Positions 7,793-16,716 of a stretch of 64,000 bases of DNA are shown here, in pieces. The stretch spans positions 930,001-994,000 of the forward strand of contig NZ_CP170448.1 in the NCBI RefSeq assembly GCF_042466685.1. Reading direction: 5' to 3'. This DNA is from Vreelandella sp042466685. Lineage in GTDB: Bacteria; Pseudomonadota; Gammaproteobacteria; Pseudomonadales; Halomonadaceae. The position numbers were made by a program, and so were the translations under genes. The notes under the pieces are model-generated. The model was given only the letters and a program-made list of their open reading frames with translations. It was not told where the DNA came from and did not search any database. Each line of letters begins with the position of its first letter. Position 1 is the first letter of the stretch.

Positions 7793-8743
7793 ATGACGAA
7801 CTTGAGAAACCTATACCCACCGATCGAACCCTACGAAACAGGCATGATCGATGTGGGGGATGGCCATACGGTCTATTTTGAGCGTGTGGGCAAACCGGGC
7901 GGTAAGCCTGCGGTGTTTCTGCATGGTGGCCCCGGCGGTGGAATTTCGCCTGATCACCGACGTCTGTTTAACCCTGAGAGTTACGACGTTCTTCTCTTTG
8001 ACCAGCGCGGCTGTGGTCGTTCAGAGCCCCATGCCAGTATCGAAGCCAATACGACGTGGCATTTAGTGGAAGACATCGAGAGGCTGCGTGAGCATATTGG
8101 CGTAACCCAGTGGATGGTTTTTGGCGGTTCTTGGGGGTCTACCCTAGGCCTTGCCTACACCCAGACGCATCCAGGCCGTGTCAGTGAGTTGATTTTGCGA
8201 GGCGTCTATACGGTCACCCAAGCGGAGATCGACTGGTACTATCAGTTTGGTGTATCTGAAATGTTCCCCGATAAGTGGGCGTCGTTTCAGGCGCCTATTC
8301 CTGAAACAGAGCGACACGATATGGTGGCCGCCTACCATCGTCGTTTGATGGGGGACAACCCTATTGTTCAGCTTGAAGCAGCCAAGGCATGGACAATATG
8401 GGAAGGTGAAACCATCACTCTGCTACCAGCCCCTGACTTATCAGCTCCCTACAGAGAAGGACATTTTGCGTTAGCCTTTGCGCGGTTAGAGAACCACTAT
8501 TTCACCCATCGCGCCTGGCTGGAGGAGGGGCAACTGCTTGCTAACGCCGATAGGCTAAAAGGTATTCCCGGCGTTATCGTTCATGGTCGTTATGATATGC
8601 CATGCCCCGTTCGTTATGCGCTGGCGCTGCATAATGCTTGGCCAGATTCCGAGTTCCATTTGATCGAAGGCGCAGGGCATGCCTGGAGCGAACCCGGCAT
8701 TCTTGATCAGTTGATACGAGCGACAGATCGCTTTGCTTCTTAA
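7793..8743 (+). CDS. pip: Proline iminopeptidase (S33 family)
   Basis: This cytoplasmic alpha/beta-hydrolase removes N-terminal proline from peptides. The 316-aa length is typical. Visible features are the oxyanion H-G-G-P-G-G-G at 44-50, D-Q-R-G-C-G-R-S at 70-77, the nucleophile Ser113 in G-G-S-W-G-S, the acid Asp in H-G-R-Y-D-M (~268) and His in G-A-G-H-A-W (~296). GGGAGG precedes the ATG. The 3' end overlaps the convergent ATPase gene by 4 nt, so the two mRNAs are antisense at their ends. Confidence 0.95.
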   Translation: MTNLRNLYPPIEPYETGMIDVGDGHTVYFERVGKPGGKPAVFLHGGPGGGISPDHRRLFNPESYDVLLFDQRGCGRSEPHASIEANTTWHLVEDIERLREHIGVTQWMVFGGSWGSTLGLAYTQTHPGRVSELILRGVYTVTQAEIDWYYQFGVSEMFPDKWASFQAPIPETERHDMVAAYHRRLMGDNPIVQLEAAKAWTIWEGETITLLPAPDLSAPYREGHFALAFARLENHYFTHRAWLEEGQLLANADRLKGIPGVIVHGRYDMPCPVRYALALHNAWPDSEFHLIEGAGHAWSEPGILDQLIRATDRFAS

Positions 8744-9921
8744 TCCAACCACTGCCAGGGCGGTTCGTCCAGCCACCCCTGGCCCAGGATGGTCGTCTCG
8801 CCAAATGCTTTATCAAGCGCAATAGAGTGGCAGGCCTCATCTTGCTCCAGTGTTGCCACCAAGCGTGGCGCGTGGGAGACCACCCAAACTTGGGTGTCCC
8901 GCGATGCACGGATAATCAGGCGGCCTAAGGCAGGTAGCAAATCTGGGTGGAGACTGGTTTCTGGCTCATTTAATACCAGCAGGGAAGGCGGCCTGGGGGT
9001 GAGCAACGCCGCCACTAACAGCAGATAGCGAAGTGTACCGTCGGATAGTTCCGACTGGTTCAAAGGGCGCAACAACCCTTCCTGCAGAAATTGCAGCAGA
9101 AAACGGTTACCGGCGTCGGCCTCAAAATTGATGGTGCTCCCTGGAAAGGCGTCTTCAATTGCCCTGTACAGCGCCTCTCGGTCGCCAATCTCGTGAATAG
9201 TTCGCAATGCGGCCACTAGGCTGTGTCCGTCATGATCGAGCACTGGGGTACGGGTACCAATTTGCGGTGTGCGAATGATGGATTGCGGATCGGTTCGGAA
9301 CTGATCGTAGAAGCGCCAGCTGCGGATTGTTTGTCGTACAGCATGGACTTCAGGCACGGCAACCGGGTCGCTGATTTCATTCAGAATACTTTCGTAGCTA
9401 TTGAGGTGAGCGTTGTATACCTGCCATTTCCGACCGACGCGCACTTTTACGACAGATCCCACTCGGTCGATCAAGCAACTGCTGGGTCGGCAAACGTCGC
9501 CTGCCCAAATGCATTCACGTTTTATCTCGGGATCAAACTGGAACATGGAGGGATCCCCGTACCCCGCAAACCCCTGAGGCGCAGGCATTCCCAGTGAAAT
9601 GGCGTAACCAAACTCCTCTCCGACGAACCCCAGCCTAAGGCGGGTATTGCTTTTTTTGGCGGTGCCCTCAATGGGGGCAGATCCGTCTCTCATACTGTTG
9701 GTCAGCTTTTCCGGGCCAGCCCAGAAGGTGTAATCAAGTCCACCTTCCTGAGCAATTGAAGCGATCAGGTTGCCTTTTGCTGTGTCTGCCAGTAACCGCA
9801 GCGACTTGTACAGATTGGATTTGCCACAGCCGTTGGGCCCGGTCACTACATTGAGACCGGACAGGGGCGAAACAACGTTTTTCAGACTGCGGTAGTTGGA
9901 AACGGCAAAAGCGTTGATCAT
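8740..9921 (-). CDS. AAA-family ATPase (COG4637-like, SMC/RecF fold)
   Basis: From the preferred start at 9921 the product (393 aa) opens M-I-N-A-F-A-V-S-N-Y-R-S-L, the usual beginning of RecF/SMC-like ATPases. Walker A G-P-N-G-C-G-K-S lies at about 28-35. A late Walker B with L-L-V-L-N-E-P-E-T-S-L-H-P and a V-S-H-A-P switch histidine follow near the C terminus. The open frame extends 59 codons further upstream to 10098, but that part has no domain features and is probably not translated. No partner nuclease or toxin is adjacent, so it is a solitary ATPase of unknown role rather than a recognised defence cassette. Confidence 0.8.
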   Translation of the reverse strand: MINAFAVSNYRSLKNVVSPLSGLNVVTGPNGCGKSNLYKSLRLLADTAKGNLIASIAQEGGLDYTFWAGPEKLTNSMRDGSAPIEGTAKKSNTRLRLGFVGEEFGYAISLGMPAPQGFAGYGDPSMFQFDPEIKRECIWAGDVCRPSSCLIDRVGSVVKVRVGRKWQVYNAHLNSYESILNEISDPVAVPEVHAVRQTIRSWRFYDQFRTDPQSIIRTPQIGTRTPVLDHDGHSLVAALRTIHEIGDREALYRAIEDAFPGSTINFEADAGNRFLLQFLQEGLLRPLNQSELSDGTLRYLLLVAALLTPRPPSLLVLNEPETSLHPDLLPALGRLIIRASRDTQVWVVSHAPRLVATLEQDEACHSIALDKAFGETTILGQGWLDEPPWQWLD

Positions 9922-10102
9922 AAGCTCTAGGTGGTTGAGGGCGAGCCGCTTCGAGCAGCATGGAAATGCCAGTTTAGCGTTGAGTACACCCAGCATGGAA
10001 GCGGTAGCGGCGATCACTATTGTCCGCGAAGGGATCGACAGGGGCTCATTAATAAGGTTGCGTATCGAATCGATGGCGCGCCTATTACTTCTTCTCATTA
10101 GA

Positions 10103-10483
10103 TCAGGTTAAGAAATATATAACGACTACTGTTCCTGCTCCTGCCATTCCTATTGTATTAGTGAACTCTATTATCTCATCCTCAATATCGCTCAGTAGCC
10201 AAGCTGTAGTGTTTTTTGATTTTATTTTAGAAAAAATTAAGGCTGTAGTGCTAGATTCAACGCTGAAGAAGGCAATGACGATTTCAATTGACCCTGCATT
10301 AAAAAGCATCATGGGTAAAGCTAAAAAAACAGTTAACATTGTTATGATGCTTAAAGCAAAGCGCTGTGCATGACTTAACGTTCCCGGCGTTTCCGGTAGC
10401 CAGACATTTGAGAATAACGTCTTATCTTCCGTACATAGCGTTAGAGAAAAATACTTGGTGAGTGAGGATTTAGATATAACCAT
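10103..10483 (-). CDS. Low-GC hypothetical membrane protein
   Basis: ATG at 10483 has AGGTG 7 nt upstream and gives 126 aa (a TTG at 10504 would add 7). Hydrophobic stretches around residues 45-65, 68-85 and the C-terminal A-G-A-G-T-V-V-V-I-Y-F-L suggest three membrane segments. Codon use is AT-rich and clearly unlike the neighbours, indicating recent acquisition or an orphan gene. No family was recognised. Confidence 0.5.
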   Translation of the reverse strand: MVISKSSLTKYFSLTLCTEDKTLFSNVWLPETPGTLSHAQRFALSIITMLTVFLALPMMLFNAGSIEIVIAFFSVESSTTALIFSKIKSKNTTAWLLSDIEDEIIEFTNTIGMAGAGTVVVIYFLT

Positions 10484-10518
10484 TTTATTGCACCTGTTCT
10501 TCAAGAGCCCCGAAAAGC

Positions 10519-11670
10519 TCAGTCTCCTGTTACTTCGCGGATATCATCGAGGAGCTCGTCAAAGTAGGGATTCCAGGTAAGGCGGGCGTGGTATTTTTCC
10601 GCAGCGTTCAGGCCCCATGCGCCGAACCAGAGGGTGTCTGGGTCATCAGGTGGCGTGAGGCCGTCCTGGCCGTTTTCCAGCATGAGGTAGCTGCCCGCTT
10701 GACCGTAATAGGTATTCTCGGGCGCAAACAGCACATTCATATGGGAGAAGGTACTAATGCGCTGATCGGGTAGGTGGCTGGTAAAGGCGGTGACGCGTGG
10801 ATCGTCAAGGTTTTGCGGTGTGTCACCGTACCATATGAAGCGTGATTTACGATTGGGAAAGCGGGTTTGAAAGGCAGTAAGCGTCGCGTTGGGGTCAAGG
10901 ACGCTATCATGCTGGCTCATCGTTATGAGTACGGGTTTATCAAAGCGCGCGGTGTCGAGAGATTTTTGTACGGTACTGACCGAGCGGTAATAGAGAGAGG
11001 CACCGCGTGTAGGAAGTGACTGGTAAGTGGCGATATTGTTCTCGTCATCAATGTCGAGCCAGTCCCATAAATAGGAAATGGTTGGGGCGAGAAATAAATA
11101 GCTGCTATTGGGGTGAAAGCCTGGGGAAAACAGCAGTAGCCCGTCGACATTGTCGTCTGTGAACGCATGGGAGGTGACCAGGTTGCCGCCGGTTGAGAAA
11201 CCGCCAAGCCAAAGTTCATCGACCTCCGCTGCTAGCAGTTCGGCGTGATGGGCAATAATTTTTTCCCAATCTTCATTATCCGGCAGCATCAGATCGGCGG
11301 GGCGTGTGCCGTGGCCAGGCAGAAGAATAGAGCGAACCAGCCATCCGTCATTCGCCATGGCGGTGGCGATATCGATGAAATACCACGGGCTTGCGCCCAG
11401 TCCATGAACTAACAGGATACCGCGTTTCGCCGGTTTATCCGGGCGGAGTTCGAACGGCGTATTGAGCGCTATTTCAAGGTCGCGGTCTTCACTGATGAAA
11501 GCGCGGTTATTCGCAATCCATGCACGTGTATCGTGCACATATTGATCGAAACTCTCCTGATCATAGGTAGGCAGGCTGCCTGAGGATTGAAAGCGTGGAG
11601 AATCCGGTGGTACGGCGCAGGAAGTCAGCAGAAAGAGTGTGAAAAGTAGAACGCTAAGGCGGCTAATCAT
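10519..11670 (-). CDS. Alpha/beta-hydrolase lipoprotein
   Basis: The 383-aa product begins with a lipoprotein signal and lipobox L-T-S-C (Cys18), so it should be lipidated and sit in the periplasmic or outer-membrane leaflet. The fold is a serine hydrolase of the monoacylglycerol-lipase/esterase type: H-G-L-G-A-S oxyanion region at ~89-94, L-P-G-H-G-T at ~117-122, nucleophile Ser159 in G-G-F-S-T-G-G, an acid in S-Q-H-D-S-V-L-D and a later S-H-M-N-V. GAGAGG precedes the ATG. Substrate unknown; single-gene unit. Confidence 0.85.
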   Translation of the reverse strand: MISRLSVLLFTLFLLTSCAVPPDSPRFQSSGSLPTYDQESFDQYVHDTRAWIANNRAFISEDRDLEIALNTPFELRPDKPAKRGILLVHGLGASPWYFIDIATAMANDGWLVRSILLPGHGTRPADLMLPDNEDWEKIIAHHAELLAAEVDELWLGGFSTGGNLVTSHAFTDDNVDGLLLFSPGFHPNSSYLFLAPTISYLWDWLDIDDENNIATYQSLPTRGASLYYRSVSTVQKSLDTARFDKPVLITMSQHDSVLDPNATLTAFQTRFPNRKSRFIWYGDTPQNLDDPRVTAFTSHLPDQRISTFSHMNVLFAPENTYYGQAGSYLMLENGQDGLTPPDDPDTLWFGAWGLNAAEKYHARLTWNPYFDELLDDIREVTGD

Positions 11671-11800
11671 GGAACCCTCTCTGTAGGTGCTTGCGTCTGA
11701 AATAGAGTCACAAATTGTGCTCCCCTTACTTAGAATGATCAGGCTGGCGGGCTGTGTAGTGTTTAACGAGCAGCGTGATTATTTTGACTGTTACGGTCAT

Positions 11801-12226
11801 TTAGCTATTTAAGGCAAACCCCGGCAGCACTGCCTCGGCCTCAATAGCGATTAACCACTCCGGTTCGGCAAGGCCGTACACAATTAACCAGGTGGCAGCT
11901 GGTGGCGCGATAGGGAATCGGTGCTTCAACGCCTCCATCACCACCTGCTGTTCATACCGCACGGATTCGGCTAAGTAGATTCGTAGCATTACCACCCGGG
12001 TGAGATCGCCCCCAAGACTTGTTAGTAACCGTTCGATATTGTCGAGTGCTGCCTGGGTCTGCTCGGGCAACTCTGGGCCCGCTAAATGGCCCTCTGTGTC
12101 GACGCCCACCTGGCTAGACATCAGCACCCGGGTGCCACCTTGGACTAATACGGCCTGGCTATGACCTTCGATCAAGGTATTGGGCAGGTTGGGCGGATTT
12201 AAGGGCTTGCGTCTTAAAATATGCAT
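11801..12226 (-). CDS. RidA/YjgF/YER057c/UK114-family protein
   Basis: The 141-aa product matches RidA-superfamily length and pattern (S-S-Q-V-G near 38-42, Q-T-x-x-A-L-x-N-I-E-R-L-L, I-Y-L, P-A-A-T-W-L). RidA proteins hydrolyse reactive enamine/imine intermediates. The usual catalytic Arg of true RidA is not obvious in the C-terminal part, so this may belong to a divergent subgroup. GGAG lies 6 nt before the ATG. A copy of the 17-bp box shared with the mipA/RND promoter region lies 118 bp upstream (12344-12360), hinting at shared control. Confidence 0.85.
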   Translation of the reverse strand: MHILRRKPLNPPNLPNTLIEGHSQAVLVQGGTRVLMSSQVGVDTEGHLAGPELPEQTQAALDNIERLLTSLGGDLTRVVMLRIYLAESVRYEQQVVMEALKHRFPIAPPAATWLIVYGLAEPEWLIAIEAEAVLPGFALNS

Positions 12227-12343
12227 TACAAACTCCGTCCTAAGTTCATAGGGTCGCTTGCAAGAATGACTGATCGGGCAATCATGGGTGATGCTCTGTT
12301 GGGTCAGCCATTACCACTAGCTGACAATATCGGCCTACTTTAC

Positions 12344-12360
12344 TTTCTCGTTTCTTACTG
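12344..12360 (+). promoter_or_regulatory. 17-bp box copy 1 (candidate response-regulator site)
   Basis: TTTCTCGTTTCTTACTG, identical at 16 of 17 positions to the copy at 15459-15475 (opposite strand) and at 15 of 17 to 15415-15431. It lies upstream of the RidA gene and downstream of the histidine kinase gene. The gap also contains CGCAAGGC (12400-12407) and GCCTTGCG (12437-12444), a long-loop inverted repeat. Confidence 0.55.
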
Positions 12361-12474
12361 AAAGTACGTTTGCATCAAATTGATCTCTAACGAAGAGTGC
12401 GCAAGGCATTTCATTTAAAGCACGCCTGCCGTGGGCGCCTTGCGTGGGCGTTCATCTTGACGGTGGTACACACG

Positions 12475-13878
12475 TTAGCTATTAATATTTTCGCGGGAAT
12501 CGCTTTCACTGGCCTCGTTTTCTCTGCATAAGGTCATGACCAACCCAGGATGGGCGTTGTGGGCCGAAAGTTCCCAACCGTGTGCCATGGCAATCTCTTG
12601 GCAGATCGCTAGTCCCAAGCCTGCTCCATGGTCACGCCGATGTGCCCCACGCCAGAAGCGTGAGAACAGCAGGGCCAATTGCTCTGGTTCGACGCCTGGG
12701 CCACGGTCACGCACAGTTATTATATTTTCCTGGATCTCCATGCTGACAAGGGTCTGCTCGGGGGCATGCTGGATGGCGTTCTCCAGCAAGTTCTTGAGCA
12801 GGGTGAAGCATGCCCCGCGATCAGCCTTCCATGTCACCCCTTGATCCGGGGCAAGCACCGTTAAATGCACGTCGGCGGACTCTGCCATGCGCTGTAAGTA
12901 GGTAGAAGCCTCGTGGGCGATGTCCTGCATCCGAACAACGCTAAACTGGTAGCTGTGTGCCTCACTCGCTTCGGCCAGCAGTAGCAGTTGTTGCACTTGG
13001 CGCGTCATGTACTCGACATCGCTCAATAGCGCCTCACGATCATTGTTACCATCTGCGATCAATTCAATCTGTGCACGAATCAACGCCAAGGGTGTTTTTA
13101 ACTCGTGTGCTGCATGGCCGAGAAACTCCTGCTGTAGGCGATAACCCCGCTCAAGGCGTTCCAGGGTGTGATTGAAGCTATCCACTAGTGGCGCAATCTC
13201 CGCGGGCACCGCGTCCGTATTCAGCCGGGCGTTGATGGAGCGCGGCGAGATGGCCGCCGCGGACTCCGATACGTCTCGCAATGGCTTGAGGGTATAGCGC
13301 AGGGTAATATAGGCGCATAATCCGAAGGCGACGAACAGCACAAGTCCAAACACCGCCACGGCAGCGACCACCTGCGGAAAGGACACGGTATAGACGACAT
13401 CCAGGAACCTCGCACTGACCGCGAATTGCAGATACCACCTTCGCCCCTCATGCTCAAGGGGCTGCGTTGCGCCGTAGAAGGTCTTTCCCTCATGCTCGAA
13501 GGTGAAGTTGCCGCGTGCCAGCCGAACAAGATCGCCGTCGGCCGTCCAGAACTCCTCACCTGAGCTGGAAAAGACGGCCACGTTTCCGACTTCATCCAGA
13601 ATCCGGTAAGCCGCTTCGCGCTGCGGACCCTCGTAAAGCCAGGCGCGATCCTCCAGACTCGAGTCGAAGCCGACGGGTCGGCCGCGACTGTCGAACTCGA
13701 TATTGTCTACTAGCCCCTCGGCCGCGTCGGCCAGATCCATACGAGCCAGTAGGTCGCTCTTAAGCACCACTGCAGCAGCAATTACCAGCAGTGTGATACT
13801 CAGCACCATGCCCGCCACATAGGCCAGCAGCACTTTCAGCCTCAGGCTATTTAGCGTCATCCGCTTGACGAAGCGCAT
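12475..13878 (-). CDS. Sensor histidine kinase (QseC/PmrB type)
   Basis: From ATG at 13878 (GAGGA 7 nt upstream) the protein has 467 aa and overlaps the response-regulator gene by 32 nt. Order: transmembrane helix at ~15-40, periplasmic sensor, second transmembrane helix at ~160-185, HAMP, HisKA with phospho-acceptor His in H-A-A-H-E-L-K-T-P (~258), and HATPase_c with N-A-I-Q-H-A-P, D-R-G-P-G-V and G-A-G-L-G-L-A. The sensor is periplasmic and the cue is unknown. Co-transcription with mipA and divergence from an RND pump resemble cationic-peptide or envelope-stress systems such as ParRS; this is inference from context. Confidence 0.92.
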   Translation of the reverse strand: MRFVKRMTLNSLRLKVLLAYVAGMVLSITLLVIAAAVVLKSDLLARMDLADAAEGLVDNIEFDSRGRPVGFDSSLEDRAWLYEGPQREAAYRILDEVGNVAVFSSSGEEFWTADGDLVRLARGNFTFEHEGKTFYGATQPLEHEGRRWYLQFAVSARFLDVVYTVSFPQVVAAVAVFGLVLFVAFGLCAYITLRYTLKPLRDVSESAAAISPRSINARLNTDAVPAEIAPLVDSFNHTLERLERGYRLQQEFLGHAAHELKTPLALIRAQIELIADGNNDREALLSDVEYMTRQVQQLLLLAEASEAHSYQFSVVRMQDIAHEASTYLQRMAESADVHLTVLAPDQGVTWKADRGACFTLLKNLLENAIQHAPEQTLVSMEIQENIITVRDRGPGVEPEQLALLFSRFWRGAHRRDHGAGLGLAICQEIAMAHGWELSAHNAHPGLVMTLCRENEASESDSRENINS

Positions 13879-14533
13879 ACCCCATTCCTCTGACGTTGGC
13901 GATCCGCTGGCGCGAGCCGATGGCCCGCAGCTTGCGGCGTAAACGGTGCAGGGCGACATCCAGGGCGTTAGGTGTTACCGCCTCGCTTAGGCCCCAGGCC
14001 GCTGCTTCCAGCGCGCTGCGGCGTACGACCTCATCGTGCTTGTATAACAGCAACTGCATAATATGCAGCTCCGCCGGGGCAAGGGTAATGCTCTCGTCGC
14101 CGCTAAACAGAACGCCGCTTTCCGTATGCAGTCTCAGGTCGCCGTGAATGGGGTCGATTGAATGGAATTCCGCAGGGCGGCGTAGCAAGGCACGGACACG
14201 TGCCACCATCTCATCCATGGCAAACGGTTTGGGCAGGTAGTCGTCGGCGCCGGCTTCGAGTCCTTCTACCCGGTCATGCAGCGCATCGCGCGCCGTTAAC
14301 ACCAGGCAGGGCACGCTAAGGCCCGCGTTGCGCAACTTCTTGAGCAATAGCAGCCCGTCCCCATCCGGCAAGCCTCGATCGAGCACCAGTGCCTGGTAGG
14401 ATATCTGCTGAACGGCAGCCCATGCTGCATCAATGCGGTCAACCACATCCACGGCGATGCCAGCGTTCACCAGCCCTTGGTGCATTAGCTGGGCTAGGCG
14501 ATCGTGATCTTCGATCAGCAGTATCCGGCTCAT
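13847..14533 (-). CDS. OmpR-family response regulator
   Basis: The 228-aa product has a receiver domain (acidic E-D-H at 8-10, phospho-acceptor Asp52 in L-V-L-D-R-G-L-P-D, Lys in L-P-K-P-F at ~102) and a C-terminal winged helix of the OmpR type. Its start overlaps the mipA stop (TGATG) and its end overlaps the kinase start, so the three genes are translationally coupled. The likely operator is the 17-bp box found twice in the divergent promoter region upstream of mipA. One of those boxes includes a TCTTAC-N5-TCTTAC direct repeat with the 11-bp period typical of OmpR-family dimers. Confidence 0.95.
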   Translation of the reverse strand: MSRILLIEDHDRLAQLMHQGLVNAGIAVDVVDRIDAAWAAVQQISYQALVLDRGLPDGDGLLLLKKLRNAGLSVPCLVLTARDALHDRVEGLEAGADDYLPKPFAMDEMVARVRALLRRPAEFHSIDPIHGDLRLHTESGVLFSGDESITLAPAELHIMQLLLYKHDEVVRRSALEAAAWGLSEAVTPNALDVALHRLRRKLRAIGSRQRIANVRGMGYALRQADDAK

Positions 14534-15348
14534 CAGAAGGTGTAAAGATAGCCAACTAACACGGCGTTTTGGGTCGAGCGATCCACCAGTGGGCTGTCTT
14601 TGATTTCGTCTGCCAGGCTCGTGACCTCAACACCTATCAGCACAGAGTGATGCTGGTCAAACTGGTACACGCCGCGCACCCCCGCCTCGATATTGGTAGC
14701 CGACTCTCCCTTATAGGCGGGGCGATCGAAGCGAACCTCATTATCGCGAACGCCGAAGTAGTAATCTACGTTCTTGTCGTCCTGCCAGGATGCCCCAACG
14801 TATGGGGTTAGCATTATATGTTCGCCGAATTCCCACGTTCTCTCCAGACCAAGATCGATGCGCTGCCCGTCGCTGTTGCCGGAGACGTCGGTGAGCCATT
14901 CGGCGCTGACCTCGAACAGCTCGCTTTCCCACTCCACTTTTGCCCCCGCCCAGAAGCCGCCCTCGCGCTCACTCATGCCGTTGAGAATCGAGGCATCGCC
15001 TTGCTCGTAGCCGCTCTCATCGTACTGGGCGACGATGCCGAAATTGAGCTGTTGTGAGTCGTTGATAACAAGACTCGGCAGTTTAAATTCGATTTCCGGA
15101 CCGAAGACACTAATGTACCGGTTTTCGATCAGGAGCAAGGGGAATGGGGTGTTTTCCCTGTCGATACCGGCATAGGGATCCTGCTCGCTTATTGCGCCTA
15201 CGCCTAATCCCCAAGTGGTTTCGTCTGAGCCCTCTTCGTCGGCGAACGCCAACGGAGAGGCAATAACAAGACCTCCGATAAATGCGGCTGTCGCCAATCT
15301 TATAGTGGTGAGGCGGCCGTTCAGCAATAGCGACTGATGAGAACCCAT
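14533..15348 (-). CDS. mipA: MipA/OmpV-family outer-membrane protein
   Basis: The 271-aa product has a signal peptide (to about residue 36, ending S-P-L-A-F-A-D) and alternating beta-strands ending in an aromatic residue (L-Y-T-F), as expected for an outer-membrane barrel. W-G-L-G-V-G and the P-Y-A-G-I-D motif near the N terminus fit MipA/OmpV. Family members are linked to murein-hydrolase scaffolding and, in Pseudomonas, to polymyxin response. AGGAG lies 7 nt before the ATG. It is first gene of mipA-regulator-kinase. Confidence 0.88.
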   Translation of the reverse strand: MGSHQSLLLNGRLTTIRLATAAFIGGLVIASPLAFADEEGSDETTWGLGVGAISEQDPYAGIDRENTPFPLLLIENRYISVFGPEIEFKLPSLVINDSQQLNFGIVAQYDESGYEQGDASILNGMSEREGGFWAGAKVEWESELFEVSAEWLTDVSGNSDGQRIDLGLERTWEFGEHIMLTPYVGASWQDDKNVDYYFGVRDNEVRFDRPAYKGESATNIEAGVRGVYQFDQHHSVLIGVEVTSLADEIKDSPLVDRSTQNAVLVGYLYTF

Positions 15349-15414
15349 GATTGCACTCCTAGTTTGTTGTGAAAGGGAGAGTGATAGGAAAGCGCCATCA
15401 TCAGGAGGGTTATC

Positions 15415-15431
15415 TTACGCGTTTCTTACTG
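15415..15431 (+). promoter_or_regulatory. 17-bp box copy 2 with TCTTAC-N5-TCTTAC direct repeat
   Basis: TTACGCGTTTCTTACTG; together with two bases upstream it forms TCTTAC-N5-TCTTAC (15413-15429), an 11-bp-spaced tandem half-site typical of OmpR-family regulators. It lies 67 bp upstream of the mipA start. Confidence 0.6.
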
Positions 15432-15458
15432 GTGTCGGATTTATTTAAAACGTTACGT

Positions 15459-15475
15459 CAGTAAGAAATGAGAAA
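15459..15475 (-). promoter_or_regulatory. 17-bp box copy 3, inverted
   Basis: On the minus strand it reads TTTCTCATTTCTTACTG, facing copy 2 across 27 bp in the mipA/RND divergent promoter region. It lies 87 bp before the ATG (15562) of the membrane-fusion gene. Confidence 0.6.
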
Positions 15476-15561
15476 GGAAAGCAGGCCGATAGTAGTTCAA
15501 CTGAAATTCTTGGATTTTCTTTTTCAACAATGAATTGAACCCTTTGAATCAGGCCTGGATT

Positions 15562-16716
15562 ATGCCATTTCCAAAAAGAAAAAGTTGTTTCGGCATTATG
15601 ATTGTCGTGATTGCTAGCGCTGCCGCGCTGGCATATATACAGGCGGTGTCAGCTGAAAGCGATGCTGCCGCCGAGCCGACGGCGCAGCCCTCCCTATCCG
15701 TCAACGTGACGACATTAGAACCTCAGACGCTGCCGACGACGATTGCGGCTAATGGTGATATCGCTGCGTGGCAGGAGATCATTATCGGTACCGAAATTGG
15801 TGGCCTGCGGCTGGTAGAGGTCAAGGTAGACGTGGGTGATGAGGTCGCGGAAGGGCAGGAGCTGGCCGTTTATAACGACACGACGGTGCGTGCAGAGCTG
15901 GCTAGGAGTCGCGCCGCCGTGGCGGAAGCTGAAGCCACGCTTGTAGAAGCGAATGCCAACGCCCAGCGTGCCCGCAGTTTGAAAACCACTGGATCGCTTT
16001 CAGAGCAGCAGATCCAGCAATACGAAACCGCCGAACTCACCGCCCGGGCGCGACTAGGCGTTGCGCAAGCGCAGAATGAAGCCCAAGCGCTCCGCTTGAC
16101 TCAGACGCAAATTGTCGCCCCGGACGACGGTTTGATTACCTCCCGCTCAGCCACTGTTGGCGCGGTTACCGGCGCCGATCAGGAGCTGTTTCGGTTGACG
16201 CGCCACGGTCGGCTGGAGTGGCGGGCCGAGGTCGCCGCGTCCGATCTGGTTAACCTGCATCCCGGCCAGATGGCCAGGATAAGCCTGCCTGGCGGATACG
16301 AACTCGAAGGCCGTATACGCACGACTGCGCCGCTAGTGAATCCCTCTACTCGAAATGGTCTGGTCTATGTCGATCTGCCGGTAAGCGATGTCGCCCGGGC
16401 GGGCATGTTTGCACGGGGTGAGTTTGAACTGGGCAGTCGCCAAGTGATGACGCTACCCCGCGCCGCGGTGCAACTACGCGATGGCTTTGGCTACGTTCAT
16501 CGCGTCAGCGATGAAGGCCAAATAACGGAGCAGAAAGTTGCCCTTGGTCAGCAAACGGATGATCGCATCGAAATTCGCGACGGGCTTGAGCCCGATGCCA
16601 AGGTGGTCGCCTCGGGCGGTGCTTTTCTGGGCAACGGTGACCAGGTTCGGGTGATTGAAGGAGAGCCCGCTCATTCACCCCAAACGGACGATACCGACGC
16701 CGAGGAGGGGGTATGA
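15562..16716 (+). CDS. RND efflux membrane-fusion protein (HlyD/AcrA family)
   Basis: This periplasmic adaptor links the inner-membrane pump at 16713 to an outer-membrane channel not encoded here. The ATG at 15562 (384 aa) precedes a hydrophobic anchor (F-G-I-M-I-V-V-I-A-S-A-A-A-L-A). A TTG at 15535 would add 9 residues, and the RBS does not decide between them. Lipoyl halves flank a coiled coil (residues ~105-175, rich in A, E, Q, L), followed by a beta-barrel domain. The stop overlaps the pump start (ATGA). The divergent two-component operon and shared boxes suggest regulated induction. Confidence 0.9.
   Translation: MPFPKRKSCFGIMIVVIASAAALAYIQAVSAESDAAAEPTAQPSLSVNVTTLEPQTLPTTIAANGDIAAWQEIIIGTEIGGLRLVEVKVDVGDEVAEGQELAVYNDTTVRAELARSRAAVAEAEATLVEANANAQRARSLKTTGSLSEQQIQQYETAELTARARLGVAQAQNEAQALRLTQTQIVAPDDGLITSRSATVGAVTGADQELFRLTRHGRLEWRAEVAASDLVNLHPGQMARISLPGGYELEGRIRTTAPLVNPSTRNGLVYVDLPVSDVARAGMFARGEFELGSRQVMTLPRAAVQLRDGFGYVHRVSDEGQITEQKVALGQQTDDRIEIRDGLEPDAKVVASGGAFLGNGDQVRVIEGEPAHSPQTDDTDAEEGV

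Noticed and set aside
8740..9921. Solitary ATPase as a phage-defence system
   Set aside because: No nuclease, reverse transcriptase, TIR or toxin gene is adjacent; neighbours are ordinary metabolic genes.
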